Assembly: GCA_024233495.1 (NCBI GenBank)
Contig: JACKPM010000006.1
Location: 40,002 to 104,001 of the forward strand
Length of the DNA: 64,000 nt
Direction: 5' to 3'
Source: Chlamydiales bacterium
Lineage (GTDB): Bacteria; Chlamydiota; Chlamydiia; Chlamydiales; JAAKFR01
A program made the position numbers and the translations under genes. Below, one piece after another: positions 1 through 7,763 of the stretch. Under the pieces are notes generated by a model. That model did no database searches. It had not been told where the DNA came from and worked only from the letters and a program-made list of their open reading frames with translations. The stretch's first letter is position 1. Each line of letters opens with the position of its first letter.

Positions 1-74
1 TGTTCTTGATATTTATGTTAGATTGTTGTAAGCTCGCTTGTACTCTATGGATAGTGCAATCAGAATGAGACAAT

Positions 75-1613
75 ATGTCGGGGGATAAAAGCCACTTTTC
101 CCCCTTTAGGGCATTTTTCTGGCCCATCCGAGCTGCTGAACTCAGCAAGTTCCTGCCGCTGCTTTTTCTCGCCTTTTTTATCGGATTTAACTACAACATT
201 CTAAGAAACATGAAGGATGCGATCTTAGTGACTGCTGAGTCATCAGGCGCTGAGGTGATCCCCTTCATCAAGGTATGGGGCATTCTCCCTGGCGCCTTTC
301 TTATGACCTTCATATATAGTCGACTCAACAATCGTCTAACACGCGACCGCGTCTTTTATACGATGATTTCGCTCTTTTTAGTCTATTTCACTCTCTTCAC
401 CTTTGTCCTCTATCCTCTCAGAGATTCGCTCCACCCACACAACACAGCGCTCTATTTCCAGTCTGTTCTCCCAGCCGGGTTTAAGGGGCTAATCGCAATG
501 TTCCGCTACTGGACCTTCAGCTCCTTCTACATCATGTCTGAGCTATGGAGTTCAGCAATTTTATCGATGCTCTTCTGGGGTTTTGCCAATCAAGTCACAG
601 CCCTATGGGAAGCAAAGCGCTTCTATGGCCTCATCGCTGTGGGCATTAACTGCTCAGGGATCGCCTCAGGACAGCTTGCTGTCTTCCTCACAAGCGGCTC
701 TGTGCAACGCTACCTAAATCTCTCTCAAGATAGTTGGTACCAATCAATCATCCTCCTTACGATGATTGTACTCACTTCAGGAGGGCTCATTCTTCTCATC
801 TACCGCCACCTCACACGCCAAGTTTTGCCCCGAGTAAGTGTCGCAGCGCAGAAGAAGGACAAAGTGCGCATGTCTGTGCGCAAAAATTTCTCTTACCTCT
901 TTAAATCTAAATATTTGCTACGAGTTGCTATTGTTGTCTTTGCCTACAATGTCATCATCAACCTTGTAGAGGTGATTTGGAAAGATCGTGTGCGCGCTCT
1001 TTTCCCGACCCCAGGTGAGTTTAATCTCTACATGAACCAGATCACCACGATTACCGGCTTTGTTTCGGTCACCCTCTCGCTTTTTGTCTCTGGTCAGCTA
1101 ATCCGTCGCTTTGGATGGACTGCAGGAGCGCTTTTCACTCCTGTCATGCTTCTTATTACCTCTATTGGCTTCTTCTTCTTCCTCTTTGGAGGAGCAAAAA
1201 TGGCAGGAGCTCTTGCAATGTTTGGCACTTCACCCCTTGCTCTTGTCGTTCTCTTTGGCTCGATGCAAAACTGCCTCTCTCGAGCTTCAAAATACACTCT
1301 CTTTGATGCCACCAAAGAAATGGCCTTCATTCCTCTTTCTGAGGAGAGCAAGCTCAAAGGCAAAGCAGCTATCGATGGCGTGGGCTCCAGGCTCGGCAAG
1401 TCGGCTGGCTCGCTCATCCACCAAGGCCTCCTCCTCATCTTCACTACTGTGGCAGCAAGCGTCCACTTTGTCGCCTTTATCTTGTTTGGTGTTATATTCT
1501 TATGGATGGGCGCTGTGCTCTCCTTGGGCAAACGTTTCAAAGCTCTTACTCAACAAGAGGCGCAAATTCCTGAGTCTGTAGAGATTAAAGAAACTGTTTC
1601 AGCAACACAATAA
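75..1613 (+). CDS. ADP/ATP translocase (NTT family nucleotide transporter)
   Basis: A 512-residue polytopic inner-membrane protein with about 12 hydrophobic segments. It matches the plastid/chlamydial/rickettsial NTT family, which exchanges host ATP for bacterial ADP or carries other nucleotides. The typical N-terminus is visible: a conserved FWPIR segment, then the first helix followed by NYNILRNMKD, and a late TKEMAFIPL segment. Length is usual for the family. The ATG at 75 lies ten bases after a short GAGA purine run. The family is certain, but substrate (ATP/ADP exchange versus NTP/H+ import) cannot be read from sequence alone. Downstream lies a MITE and then an exported adenylate kinase, which makes a link to adenylate uptake plausible. 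Confidence 0.95.
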   Translation: MSGDKSHFSPFRAFFWPIRAAELSKFLPLLFLAFFIGFNYNILRNMKDAILVTAESSGAEVIPFIKVWGILPGAFLMTFIYSRLNNRLTRDRVFYTMISLFLVYFTLFTFVLYPLRDSLHPHNTALYFQSVLPAGFKGLIAMFRYWTFSSFYIMSELWSSAILSMLFWGFANQVTALWEAKRFYGLIAVGINCSGIASGQLAVFLTSGSVQRYLNLSQDSWYQSIILLTMIVLTSGGLILLIYRHLTRQVLPRVSVAAQKKDKVRMSVRKNFSYLFKSKYLLRVAIVVFAYNVIINLVEVIWKDRVRALFPTPGEFNLYMNQITTITGFVSVTLSLFVSGQLIRRFGWTAGALFTPVMLLITSIGFFFFLFGGAKMAGALAMFGTSPLALVVLFGSMQNCLSRASKYTLFDATKEMAFIPLSEESKLKGKAAIDGVGSRLGKSAGSLIHQGLLLIFTTVAASVHFVAFILFGVIFLWMGAVLSLGKRFKALTQQEAQIPESVEIKETVSATQ

Positions 1614-1670
1614 TATAAAACTTATTTTATATAATATGGATGTGCTCATGCTGCATGGTCTTGTGCAATA

Positions 1671-1832
1671 TATAGTCAAATCGGTTGAAAATTTTACAAA
1701 TTCATGGCAGATGGCAAAGCCAAAGTAAGCGCGGAGTTCGACTTAGACCATTGATGGTCTATGAGAACGAGCGCGATCTTTGGTGAAGCCAAATGGTATG
1801 AATTTGTAAAATTTTCAACCGATTTGACTATA
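1671..1832. mobile_element. Family A palindromic MITE-like element, copy 1
   Basis: A 162-bp unit running from TATAGTCAAATCGG to CCGATTTGACTATA. The two halves are inverted repeats, and the whole unit can fold into one long imperfect hairpin centred on a short GACCAT/ATGGTC palindrome. Both ends abut TA, consistent with a TA target duplication. The same 162-bp length recurs in four other complete copies in the window. It carries no credible gene of its own. Confidence 0.9.
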
Positions 1833-1920
1833 CCTGGGGCTGTACAACGGCATTCTTATAAAAAAATTTCTTGTGGAAATGCGCGATGCTGGTTACGATC
1901 AAAGCATGTTTGAGGCATAG

Positions 1921-2268
1921 ATGGCGCACTTCTCTGAAAACCAAGATTTCCGAAATGTTTACTACTTAGCAGGAAATAGAGAAGATTCAGTTATCCATGC
2001 GATATGCCGGCGCCTTGAAAGTGGCCTCTTCTTATGGAAAGATAGCTCTTTGCGAGTCCTTAGCATCCCAGACGCAAACATTCAGCATGAAAGCCAAAAG
2101 ATTGTAATTGAAAGACTTGGAAAAGAGAGAGTTGAGCTATATCTCCTCACTTCCGAAGCTTCCAATCGCGCCATTCATACTATCTCTATTTCTAAAAGAG
2201 ACGAAACATTGCGCCTTTGGTATCTAGCGCATGAAGCTAACCCCCAAGACCCGGAGTTGTTCACATGA
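1921..2268 (+). CDS. Hypothetical protein, possibly a gene remnant
   Basis: A 115-residue protein with no recognised domain. It is a mixed alpha/beta sequence without signal peptide or membrane helix. The ATG follows directly after a TAG that closes a short open stretch (1833-1920). That stretch reads on from the family A element and stays open if the element is removed with one TA, so an upstream gene may have been broken here. The stop overlaps the ATG of the next gene (ATGA), suggesting translational coupling. No good ribosome site is seen. It may be real or the tail of a decayed gene. Confidence 0.45.
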   Translation: MAHFSENQDFRNVYYLAGNREDSVIHAICRRLESGLFLWKDSSLRVLSIPDANIQHESQKIVIERLGKERVELYLLTSEASNRAIHTISISKRDETLRLWYLAHEANPQDPELFT

Positions 2269-2537
2269 TTCATACTCACTTTGAAATCTCATCGGATGTA
2301 ACTACCTACCATATCAGAGTAAGCAAAGATGGCACAATTGAGACTGAAGATAGATCTCCTCAAAAGACTGTTTTAGCTCTATTTTCATGCGCAATTTTAA
2401 AAGGGGTGGCCCAGGGGGATAATTTAAGGTTGATAGCGCAGTTGCGCCGCCTCCCTGGCATCGTTCGTGTTCGCGCGATGCAAAACTGTAAATCAGCAGC
2501 CTGCTTTGCGCGTGCGACTCAAATCTATAGCTCCTGA
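2265..2537 (+). CDS. Hypothetical protein
   Basis: A 90-residue protein coupled by an ATGA overlap to the gene before it. No known domain is recognised. The first half is beta-rich and polar; the second is basic and includes a short hydrophobic stretch. It ends before a 247-bp gap that carries AT-rich DNA and probably the promoter of the adenylate kinase gene. Confidence rests only on the overlap with its partner. Confidence 0.4.
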   Translation: MIHTHFEISSDVTTYHIRVSKDGTIETEDRSPQKTVLALFSCAILKGVAQGDNLRLIAQLRRLPGIVRVRAMQNCKSAACFARATQIYSS

Positions 2538-2784
2538 TAGGCATTACTGCCTGCAAACCCAGACATTCCACTGATCGTCTTTTTGTGGTGCACCAAGCAA
2601 CCAAAAGGCACAAACAAATAAATTTTGTATATTTTTGTTATAGCCCCTCTCTCATTCAGCAACTTTTTTACTATACTTTTACTCCTTTTTGCTATACACT
2701 TACTCTCCTAAATGAGCGCAGAAAAAGCGTCTTTTTGCACAGTACACAACACTGGGCTTTTACAGATGAACTGGGGTAAAAACT

Positions 2785-3501
2785 ATGCGTTATTTTATTC
2801 TGATCCTATTACTTGCACCACTCACATTAATGGCTATGGCAAAACCTGAAACAAAAAAGAATGTAATCGTTATGCTGGGCGCACCGGGCGCAGGCAAAGG
2901 AACACAGGCGATTCAAACGAGCGAAAAATTCAATCTCCCGCATATCTCCACAGGCGATCTCTTCCGCGAGAACTTGAAGAACCACACCGAAATTGGAGAG
3001 AAGGCGCGCAGCTACATGGATTCTGGCCGTTTGGTGCCTGATGAGGTTGTGCTCGAAATGCTCTATCAACGCATTAAAAAGCCCGACTGTGACCGTGGCT
3101 ATATTTTAGATGGCTGCCCACGCACTGTAGCTCAAGCTGAATCTCTTGACCGCGAGCTCAAAGATAGTCGTGTGATGGCACTTAATTTGGATGTGCCTGA
3201 TGAAGAGATTGTGCGCCGCATTGCAGACCGCATGGTGTGTGAAGTGTGCGGCATGCCTCACGACCCTGTGATCAACCCACCAAAGGTTGCAGGTCACTGC
3301 AACCGCGACGGAGGCACGTTGATTAAGCGAAAAGACGACACGCCTGAGGTGGTGCGTGAACGCCTTTCCGTTTACCACAACGAGACTGCTCCAGTGAAGG
3401 CTTACTACAAAAAGAGTAGCCGCCTCGTTGATATCGACGGCACTGTGGGAAAGGATGCTATCTTCCTCTCTATCCAGTCGACGCTCTCAAAGGTTCTTTA
3501 G
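2785..3501 (+). CDS. adk: Adenylate kinase with N-terminal signal peptide
   Basis: Catalyses ATP + AMP <-> 2 ADP. P-loop GAPGAGKGT lies at residues 32-40, followed by the AMP-binding STGDLFR motif and DG(C)PRT, where the usual Phe of DGFPRT is Cys. The LID carries a CxxC...CxxD zinc-type cluster. The body is full length. Unusually, about 20 residues precede the domain: a Met-Arg start, a run rich in Leu/Ile and an Ala-Met-Ala site, which reads as a cleavable signal peptide. The internal ATG at 2836 would give a cytosolic form, but no ribosome site precedes it, while GGGG sits before 2785. Inferred to be periplasmic or secreted. Confidence 0.9.
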   Translation: MRYFILILLLAPLTLMAMAKPETKKNVIVMLGAPGAGKGTQAIQTSEKFNLPHISTGDLFRENLKNHTEIGEKARSYMDSGRLVPDEVVLEMLYQRIKKPDCDRGYILDGCPRTVAQAESLDRELKDSRVMALNLDVPDEEIVRRIADRMVCEVCGMPHDPVINPPKVAGHCNRDGGTLIKRKDDTPEVVRERLSVYHNETAPVKAYYKKSSRLVDIDGTVGKDAIFLSIQSTLSKVL

Positions 3502-3552
3502 AAAGCCCCGCGCCTTCTCTAAAACTTTCGTTTGACAAGATTTTACGAAACT

Positions 3553-3589
3553 TTCTAAAAATGGATTACAGATATAACCATTTTTAGAA
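3553..3589 (+). promoter_or_regulatory. Hairpin overlapping the ribosome site of the next gene
   Basis: A 12-bp perfect stem (TTCTAAAAATGG at 3553-3564 pairing with CCATTTTTAGAA at 3578-3589) around a 13-base loop. The GAAGGG purine run used as the ribosome site for the gene at 3598 starts within the 3' arm. It could terminate adk transcripts or hide the ribosome site; there is no T-run to favour a terminator. Confidence 0.5.
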
Positions 3590-3597
3590 GGGTATTT

Positions 3598-4149
3598 ATG
3601 GCAAAAGGATTATGGAGATCAACTTTTATAGGGGGCTTTATCGCCTGGTTGTGGATGGCAGTTTCGTGGAATGTACTCCCCTGGCACTGCTCTGTGATTA
3701 ACAACTTTCCAAACGAGAGCGAAACCGTAAAAGTCATCAGTGAGCAGGTGAAAGATAGTGGCATCTATACTTCCCCTAGCATGTGTGGCGGTGCGGGAAC
3801 AATGGTAGAAAACACTCAGATCTTCCTCTCTGTGAACAAAAATGGAACTGCTCAAGGGGGAATCATCCCTTATGTCATCTCCTTAATCACATATTTTATT
3901 GGCGGTTTAATTGTAGCACTGATTGTGATGCAAATGGCAAGCAACTCATATGGGTGGAAGCTCTTTGCTACAGCGATGATCGGCCTTGCAGTTGGTGTAT
4001 TGACCATGCTACCTGCTTGGAATTGGTGGGGTGTTCCTTTTGACTATGCGCTGCTCATGATCGTAGATAACTTCCTCGCATGGCTCTTCGCAGGTCTAGT
4101 GATCGCAGCCTTCATTCACCCAAAACACCGCAAGGGTGATAAAGCGTAA
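3598..4149 (+). CDS. Conserved membrane protein of unknown function
   Basis: A 183-residue protein with an N-terminal hydrophobic segment at about residues 9-25, then a soluble loop of about 65 residues with several cysteines, and three C-terminal membrane helices ending in a basic tail. No catalytic motif is seen and the family is not recognised with certainty. GAAGGG provides a good ribosome site, though it overlaps a hairpin. The 3' end overlaps the converging methyltransferase gene by 38 bp. It is likely an inner-membrane protein with one sizeable extracytoplasmic loop. Confidence 0.75.
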   Translation: MAKGLWRSTFIGGFIAWLWMAVSWNVLPWHCSVINNFPNESETVKVISEQVKDSGIYTSPSMCGGAGTMVENTQIFLSVNKNGTAQGGIIPYVISLITYFIGGLIVALIVMQMASNSYGWKLFATAMIGLAVGVLTMLPAWNWWGVPFDYALLMIVDNFLAWLFAGLVIAAFIHPKHRKGDKA

Positions 4150-4597
4150 CCTCAGATCTGTAGAGATCGTGCAAAACAAACACCTTTGCTGCTTTCCAAC
4201 CGGGAACAGCAAAGGTGTTTGTGATTAAACGGCTATTTTTCAAGTGAGTCAACCGCCTCATCGCCCCAGGGTAAAGATAGCATACGACAGTGTCAAAAGA
4301 AGACAAATCTTCCTTAAAAAAATCTCTGCGCTTCACATTCACTCCCCTCAGTTTTGAAACTAGGTAGGGTAAAAAAGAGACTTCATAGGCACTCACTTTG
4401 AGCCCTTTTTTTTGAAGCGCTTTGGCCAAGCCTCCCCATCCACACCCAAGTTCAACTACAGAACCTTCAGCTAACTCAACCATCTGTTTAATAGCTTTTT
4501 TTGAACTCGGCATAGGGGAAATCCCATAATGCAAAGAATAGCTAACAATTGATATAATGGCGGCCAGTCCTAAAAGGGCAATAAGAGGAAAAAGCAT
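4112..4597 (-). CDS. Membrane-anchored class I SAM-dependent methyltransferase
   Basis: A 161-residue protein. It begins with one hydrophobic helix (residues 2-22), then has the glycine-rich SAM loop VVELGCGWGG near residue 47 and an acidic residue ending the second strand (YEVS). It is shorter than most class I enzymes, so either compact or missing the C-terminal part. The substrate is unknown. Its start codon is back-to-back with that of the gene on the other strand at 4598, leaving no space between the two ATGs. Its 3' part carries a 16-bp perfect inverted repeat. Confidence 0.75.
   Translation of the reverse strand: MLFPLIALLGLAAIISIVSYSLHYGISPMPSSKKAIKQMVELAEGSVVELGCGWGGLAKALQKKGLKVSAYEVSFLPYLVSKLRGVNVKRRDFFKEDLSSFDTVVCYLYPGAMRRLTHLKNSRLITNTFAVPGWKAAKVFVLHDLYRSEVTLYHPCGVLGE
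4176..4222. terminator. 16-bp perfect hairpin inside a coding end
   Basis: The arms at 4176-4191 and 4207-4222 pair perfectly around a 15-base loop. On the minus strand the hairpin is followed by TTTGC, a weak U-run. It lies downstream of the plus gene ending at 4149 but inside the minus methyltransferase gene, so it may terminate the plus transcript, the minus one, or both. Confidence 0.45.
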
Positions 4598-4948
4598 ATG
4601 TCTTTTTTAATTAAATTGTTACTCAACTCGCTTGCGATTTTGCTCACTGGCATGCTGTTGCCAGGTGTAACGATCCAAGGGTTTGGCACTGCAGTTCTTG
4701 TCTCCCTACTTTTGGGTGCTGTGAACTCTGTTCTTCGTCCCATTATCTTCATTCTCACCCTTCCCATCAACATTTTGACGCTAGGGCTTTTCTCCTTTGT
4801 CGTGATGGGTCTTTTGGTGCTTCTTGTAGCAAAAATTGTGCCGGGGTTTGTGATTGCAAGCTTCATATGGACAATTCCTTTTGCGCTCGTTGTCTCTTTC
4901 CTTAACTGGCTTTTCTCTCAAATCATGCTTCCAAAGGTGCGCTATTGA
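4598..4948 (+). CDS. Phage-holin-4 superfamily small membrane protein
   Basis: A 116-residue protein with four hydrophobic helices and the family pattern G(x)AVNSVLRPI...LTLPINILTLGLF. This matches the bacterial PF04020-type 'phage holin family 4' membrane proteins, which despite the name are widespread chromosomal proteins of unknown function. Its ATG directly abuts the ATG of the divergent methyltransferase. Its stop TGA overlaps the TTG start of the following pseudouridine synthase, so the two are probably co-translated. Confidence 0.85.
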   Translation: MSFLIKLLLNSLAILLTGMLLPGVTIQGFGTAVLVSLLLGAVNSVLRPIIFILTLPINILTLGLFSFVVMGLLVLLVAKIVPGFVIASFIWTIPFALVVSFLNWLFSQIMLPKVRY

Positions 4949-5751
4949 AACTCATTGAGCAGCTCTCCCAAGATTTTCCTGAAAGCTCGAAACGTACGCT
5001 CCTCCAGTGGATTAAGTTTGGCCGCGTCCTCGTTGATGGCAAGCCTGTGACACAGCCTCACCACTCCCTTGAAGAGGGAGAGAGCTATTCGATGAAGGAC
5101 AAGAAGCAAGAAGCTTTTGGAATGCGCATCCTCTACCGCGATAAACACTTTGTTGTAATTGATAAACCTCCTGGCCTTCTGTCAGTCCCCTCTCCAACAA
5201 ACCCAGTCTCTGCGCTGAAGCTGCTCAACCATCACTTCAAAACAAAGAACCTTTTTGCAGTGCACCGCATCGACCAAGACACCTCAGGCGCTCTTCTTTT
5301 TGTGTGGGGGAAAGAGGGGCAAACCGCTTTTGATCCTCTCTTTTTTGAGCACAAATTGGAGCGCGAATATTGCGCCATTGTGGAGGGCAACCTTCCACAA
5401 GATCAAGGAACATGGGAGCTTCCCCTTACCGAGCTCGAAAGCTATGAAGTGGTTGTCGATCCCAATGGAAAAAAGGCGATTACCCACTTTCAAGTCGTCA
5501 AGCGTTCGAAGCAATTTACCTACTTAAAGCTCCGTCTTGAGACGGGAAGAAAACATCAAATCCGCGTGCACTGCAAAGAAGCAGGCTACCCCATTTTGGG
5601 CGATCGCCGCTACGGTAAGTCAAATACACGCCTCTTCTTGCATGCCCACACTCTCGCCTTTGTCCACCCTTTTACTGGAAAAGAAATGCGCTTCGCAGCT
5701 CCCCTCCCCCCTCTCTTCAAGAAGCGAGGTTTTCCCACATGCCAGCAGTAG
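4945..5751 (+). CDS. RluA-family RNA pseudouridine synthase
   Basis: A 268-residue enzyme that isomerises uridine to pseudouridine in rRNA or tRNA. It has an N-terminal S4-like RNA-binding segment (residues 1-50), then the catalytic motif HRIDQDTSG at 107-115 with Asp110 as nucleophile, and a C-terminal GRKHQIRVH motif. The start is a TTG overlapping the previous stop. Its stop overlaps the start of the next gene by 13 bp, so 4598, 4945 and 5739 form a tight cluster. The target uridine cannot be told from sequence. Confidence 0.9.
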   Translation: MKLIEQLSQDFPESSKRTLLQWIKFGRVLVDGKPVTQPHHSLEEGESYSMKDKKQEAFGMRILYRDKHFVVIDKPPGLLSVPSPTNPVSALKLLNHHFKTKNLFAVHRIDQDTSGALLFVWGKEGQTAFDPLFFEHKLEREYCAIVEGNLPQDQGTWELPLTELESYEVVVDPNGKKAITHFQVVKRSKQFTYLKLRLETGRKHQIRVHCKEAGYPILGDRRYGKSNTRLFLHAHTLAFVHPFTGKEMRFAAPLPPLFKKRGFPTCQQ

Positions 5752-6383
5752 ATCGCATCGCCACATGCTGCTACCGAAAGTGGGAGAGAACGGACTACAT
5801 CTTGTGCGCAAAAATTACCCTCACAGCCATCGCCTCGATCACTCTGCTTACCCTCGGCTTTTTAAAGTGGCAACGGCGCCTTCACCTTGATTTAAACGCA
5901 AAAGCACTGATTGGGTGTGGCTTGGCCCTCCCCCTTATGGTCTACGTCGTCTTGCAGTGGGGAAAAGAGTTGGCCACATGCAAGTGCAAGAAAAAAGAGG
6001 CTCTCACCCCTTCTCTACAAAAAACAAAAAGAGATTTAGGGCAGCACAAAGCGCACACTCCCTACCGCGACAGTGAGAGACGGGGGCATTTCTTCACGAC
6101 TACCGGTAGGGAAAAAGTGCCCTTCTACCGCATCCGAGTTCATTGCGATGAACCCTTTTACGGCAAACTCCATGCGGGAGATCAATTCATTGTTGAAAAA
6201 AAGAGCTCCCTTGAAGACTTTCATTTCTTTGTGGTGCGGTTCCGTAGCGACCCTGAAGCACCCTATACGCTTGACATTCTGAAAGATGAGGATATCGATG
6301 CGTTCAAGACAATTGTACAAAGTACTGAGTATACAACGAGCAAAGAGCTCGCAAACAAACTTGACGAAATTGGCATTAACTAA
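5739..6383 (+). CDS. Two-helix membrane protein, Inc-like
   Basis: A 214-residue protein with two closely spaced hydrophobic helices (about residues 24-42 and 55-72) separated by a short basic hairpin, followed by a soluble C-terminal half of about 140 residues. This bilobed hydrophobic layout is the hallmark of chlamydial inclusion-membrane (Inc) proteins. The N-terminus is Cys-rich. The C-terminal domain, mixed alpha/beta and rich in aromatic residues, is not recognised. It overlaps the pseudouridine synthase by 13 bp. The Inc assignment is inference from topology only. Confidence 0.7.
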   Translation: MPAVDRIATCCYRKWERTDYILCAKITLTAIASITLLTLGFLKWQRRLHLDLNAKALIGCGLALPLMVYVVLQWGKELATCKCKKKEALTPSLQKTKRDLGQHKAHTPYRDSERRGHFFTTTGREKVPFYRIRVHCDEPFYGKLHAGDQFIVEKKSSLEDFHFFVVRFRSDPEAPYTLDILKDEDIDAFKTIVQSTEYTTSKELANKLDEIGIN

Positions 6384-6392
6384 TTATAATTC

Positions 6393-6656
6393 ATGAATAT
6401 GCGTTGTTCTGGCGACCTTAGTAGAAATGAATTAATGATCCGCAACTTCACAGTTGGAGTGCTTTTTGCTGCCTCTGTGACAACGGTTGCGATTGGATTC
6501 ATTCATTTTTTTGAGTTTTACTATTTCCCAGGGCTGAATACAACAGCAGCCATCGCGATGATGGCGACTGGCGGAACGGCTGCTCTTGCTATTTCAGCTT
6601 TCGCTTGCTGGGCGTGCGCTAAGCGAACACCACAGCACACTCCCCCTCAAAGTTAA
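6393..6656 (+). CDS. Small two-helix membrane protein, Inc-like
   Basis: An 87-residue protein starting ten bases after the previous stop, without a clear ribosome site. Two hydrophobic helices (about 19-38 and 49-70) are separated by a short loop, with a short Thr/Pro-rich tail. It has the same bilobed topology as its upstream neighbour, so the two may be a pair of inclusion-membrane proteins. No sequence family is recognised. An internal ATG at codon 15 is an alternative start. Confidence 0.6.
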   Translation: MNMRCSGDLSRNELMIRNFTVGVLFAASVTTVAIGFIHFFEFYYFPGLNTTAAIAMMATGGTAALAISAFACWACAKRTPQHTPPQS

Positions 6657-6714
6657 TCAGGAACCATTGCGTCTAGAAAGCTTGAGCATTATGGTGCTCC
6701 CCTATCTGTGCCCC

Positions 6715-7416
6715 TCAAAAGGATTCATCACAGCCGGCTTGGCTTAAAATATCTCTGGGATTAGCTTCCACAGCAAACCAGTTAGAAGTCGCATCACGAC
6801 CTCCAGCAACCACAAATTGTAACTGAACAATCTCTTCTCTTTGAGGGGGGGGGAAGTTTATGTGGATATTATGCTCATTCGAAGAAAGTAGGGGTTGATG
6901 ACTGCAGTCAAAAAGCTTCTCTTTTGCATAGCGGAAGGGCAAACTTTTATTGACCTCTGCTCTTTGATAAAGAAAGTCTTCATCTTCCGTCCCTATGTAA
7001 ACAGAGTCTTCTTCAAAAAATGCACAAATGGCATACAAACCCTCTCCCGTTTGGATATCTGTGCTAGCAACAGCCGTATTTGGGATAAAGAAGCAATCTA
7101 GGATAAGTGAAGGCAAATTCTTTTTTGCCTTTATTCGCCATAAATATGCCCAGCTATAGGCGACTTGCATATGTGCGGGTATAACCGGCTGATACTGCAT
7201 TTGCAATAACTCAGCGTGCATCAGCTCATTATCCCAAATGCCAATATGAGAATGCGTTGAGAGTTTAGCAATTTTTTCAGGGGTTTCACTAGAAATTTGA
7301 CCCACACCGCAGCTCAAGGTTGAAGCAATAGTTCCCCGAGGTGTCTTAATCGAAAGGGAACCAGGTAGCAGAACATTCCCTATTACTGAACAATTAAAAA
7401 GGCAAATAGCATTCAT
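6715..7416 (-). CDS. Hypothetical protein downstream of toxin/immunity pair, with poly-C tract
   Basis: A 233-residue soluble protein without recognised domain, rich in beta-type segments. AGGTGA precedes the ATG at a good distance. It is the third gene of a minus-strand set after the toxin (7764-9914) and the immunity candidate (7473-7757), so an additional immunity or accessory role is possible, but this is inference from position. Codons for three prolines are written as nine consecutive C (G on the plus strand, 6845-6853), which could slip during replication and switch the gene off. Confidence 0.6.
   Translation of the reverse strand: MNAICLFNCSVIGNVLLPGSLSIKTPRGTIASTLSCGVGQISSETPEKIAKLSTHSHIGIWDNELMHAELLQMQYQPVIPAHMQVAYSWAYLWRIKAKKNLPSLILDCFFIPNTAVASTDIQTGEGLYAICAFFEEDSVYIGTEDEDFLYQRAEVNKSLPFRYAKEKLFDCSHQPLLSSNEHNIHINFPPPQREEIVQLQFVVAGGRDATSNWFAVEANPRDILSQAGCDESF
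6845..6853. repeat. Nine-base G/C homopolymer inside a gene
   Basis: Nine G on the plus strand, read as CCC CCC CCC (three prolines) in the minus-strand gene. Homopolymers of this length are typical of slippage-based phase variation, known in chlamydial pmp genes. A one-base change would truncate the last quarter of the protein. Confidence 0.85.
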
Positions 7417-7472
7417 TCTATCACCTATTTCCTTGGCATAGGAAACCTAGAAAAAGAACTAGCTTTAGCCCT

Positions 7473-7757
7473 CTATTCTTTTCTTGAAAAAACCCTAAGG
7501 CCTTCTTCCGGAATAGATTTTGAAGTAGGCAGAATAATGGAATTAACATTTATATCGTAATTTTCAAAATATGAAAGCATTTCAGAAGCAAAAATTTCAG
7601 CGATTTCTTCCTCTTCATTTTTAATATTTTCATAATAAAAATTGATTTGCATGCTGATGTCATCATAGACAATATTCACAGCTCGCAGATTTTTTGTGAT
7701 AGCCCCCAGTAATGCAATTTGGGAAGCAGCTCTTATGCTTAAACTTATATTGCCCAT
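7473..7757 (-). CDS. Putative immunity protein for the adjacent toxin
   Basis: A 94-residue acidic soluble protein whose ATG lies six bases after the toxin stop codon on the same strand. The size, acidity (an EEEEIAE run) and position directly downstream of a polymorphic toxin are the standard signs of an immunity gene. The N-terminal pattern RAASQIALLGAITKNLRAV resembles small bacterial proteins found near toxin modules, but I cannot name the family. It is predicted to bind and block the type-50 toxin domain inside the producing cell. Confidence 0.65.
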   Translation of the reverse strand: MGNISLSIRAASQIALLGAITKNLRAVNIVYDDISMQINFYYENIKNEEEEIAEIFASEMLSYFENYDINVNSIILPTSKSIPEEGLRVFSRKE

Positions 7758-7763
7758 AATGAA

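Noticed and set aside
1111..1581. Plus and minus frames overlapping the 3' half of the translocase gene.
   Set aside because: The translocase frame has clear family motifs over its whole length; the others are Ser/Leu- or Arg/Pro-biased shadows.
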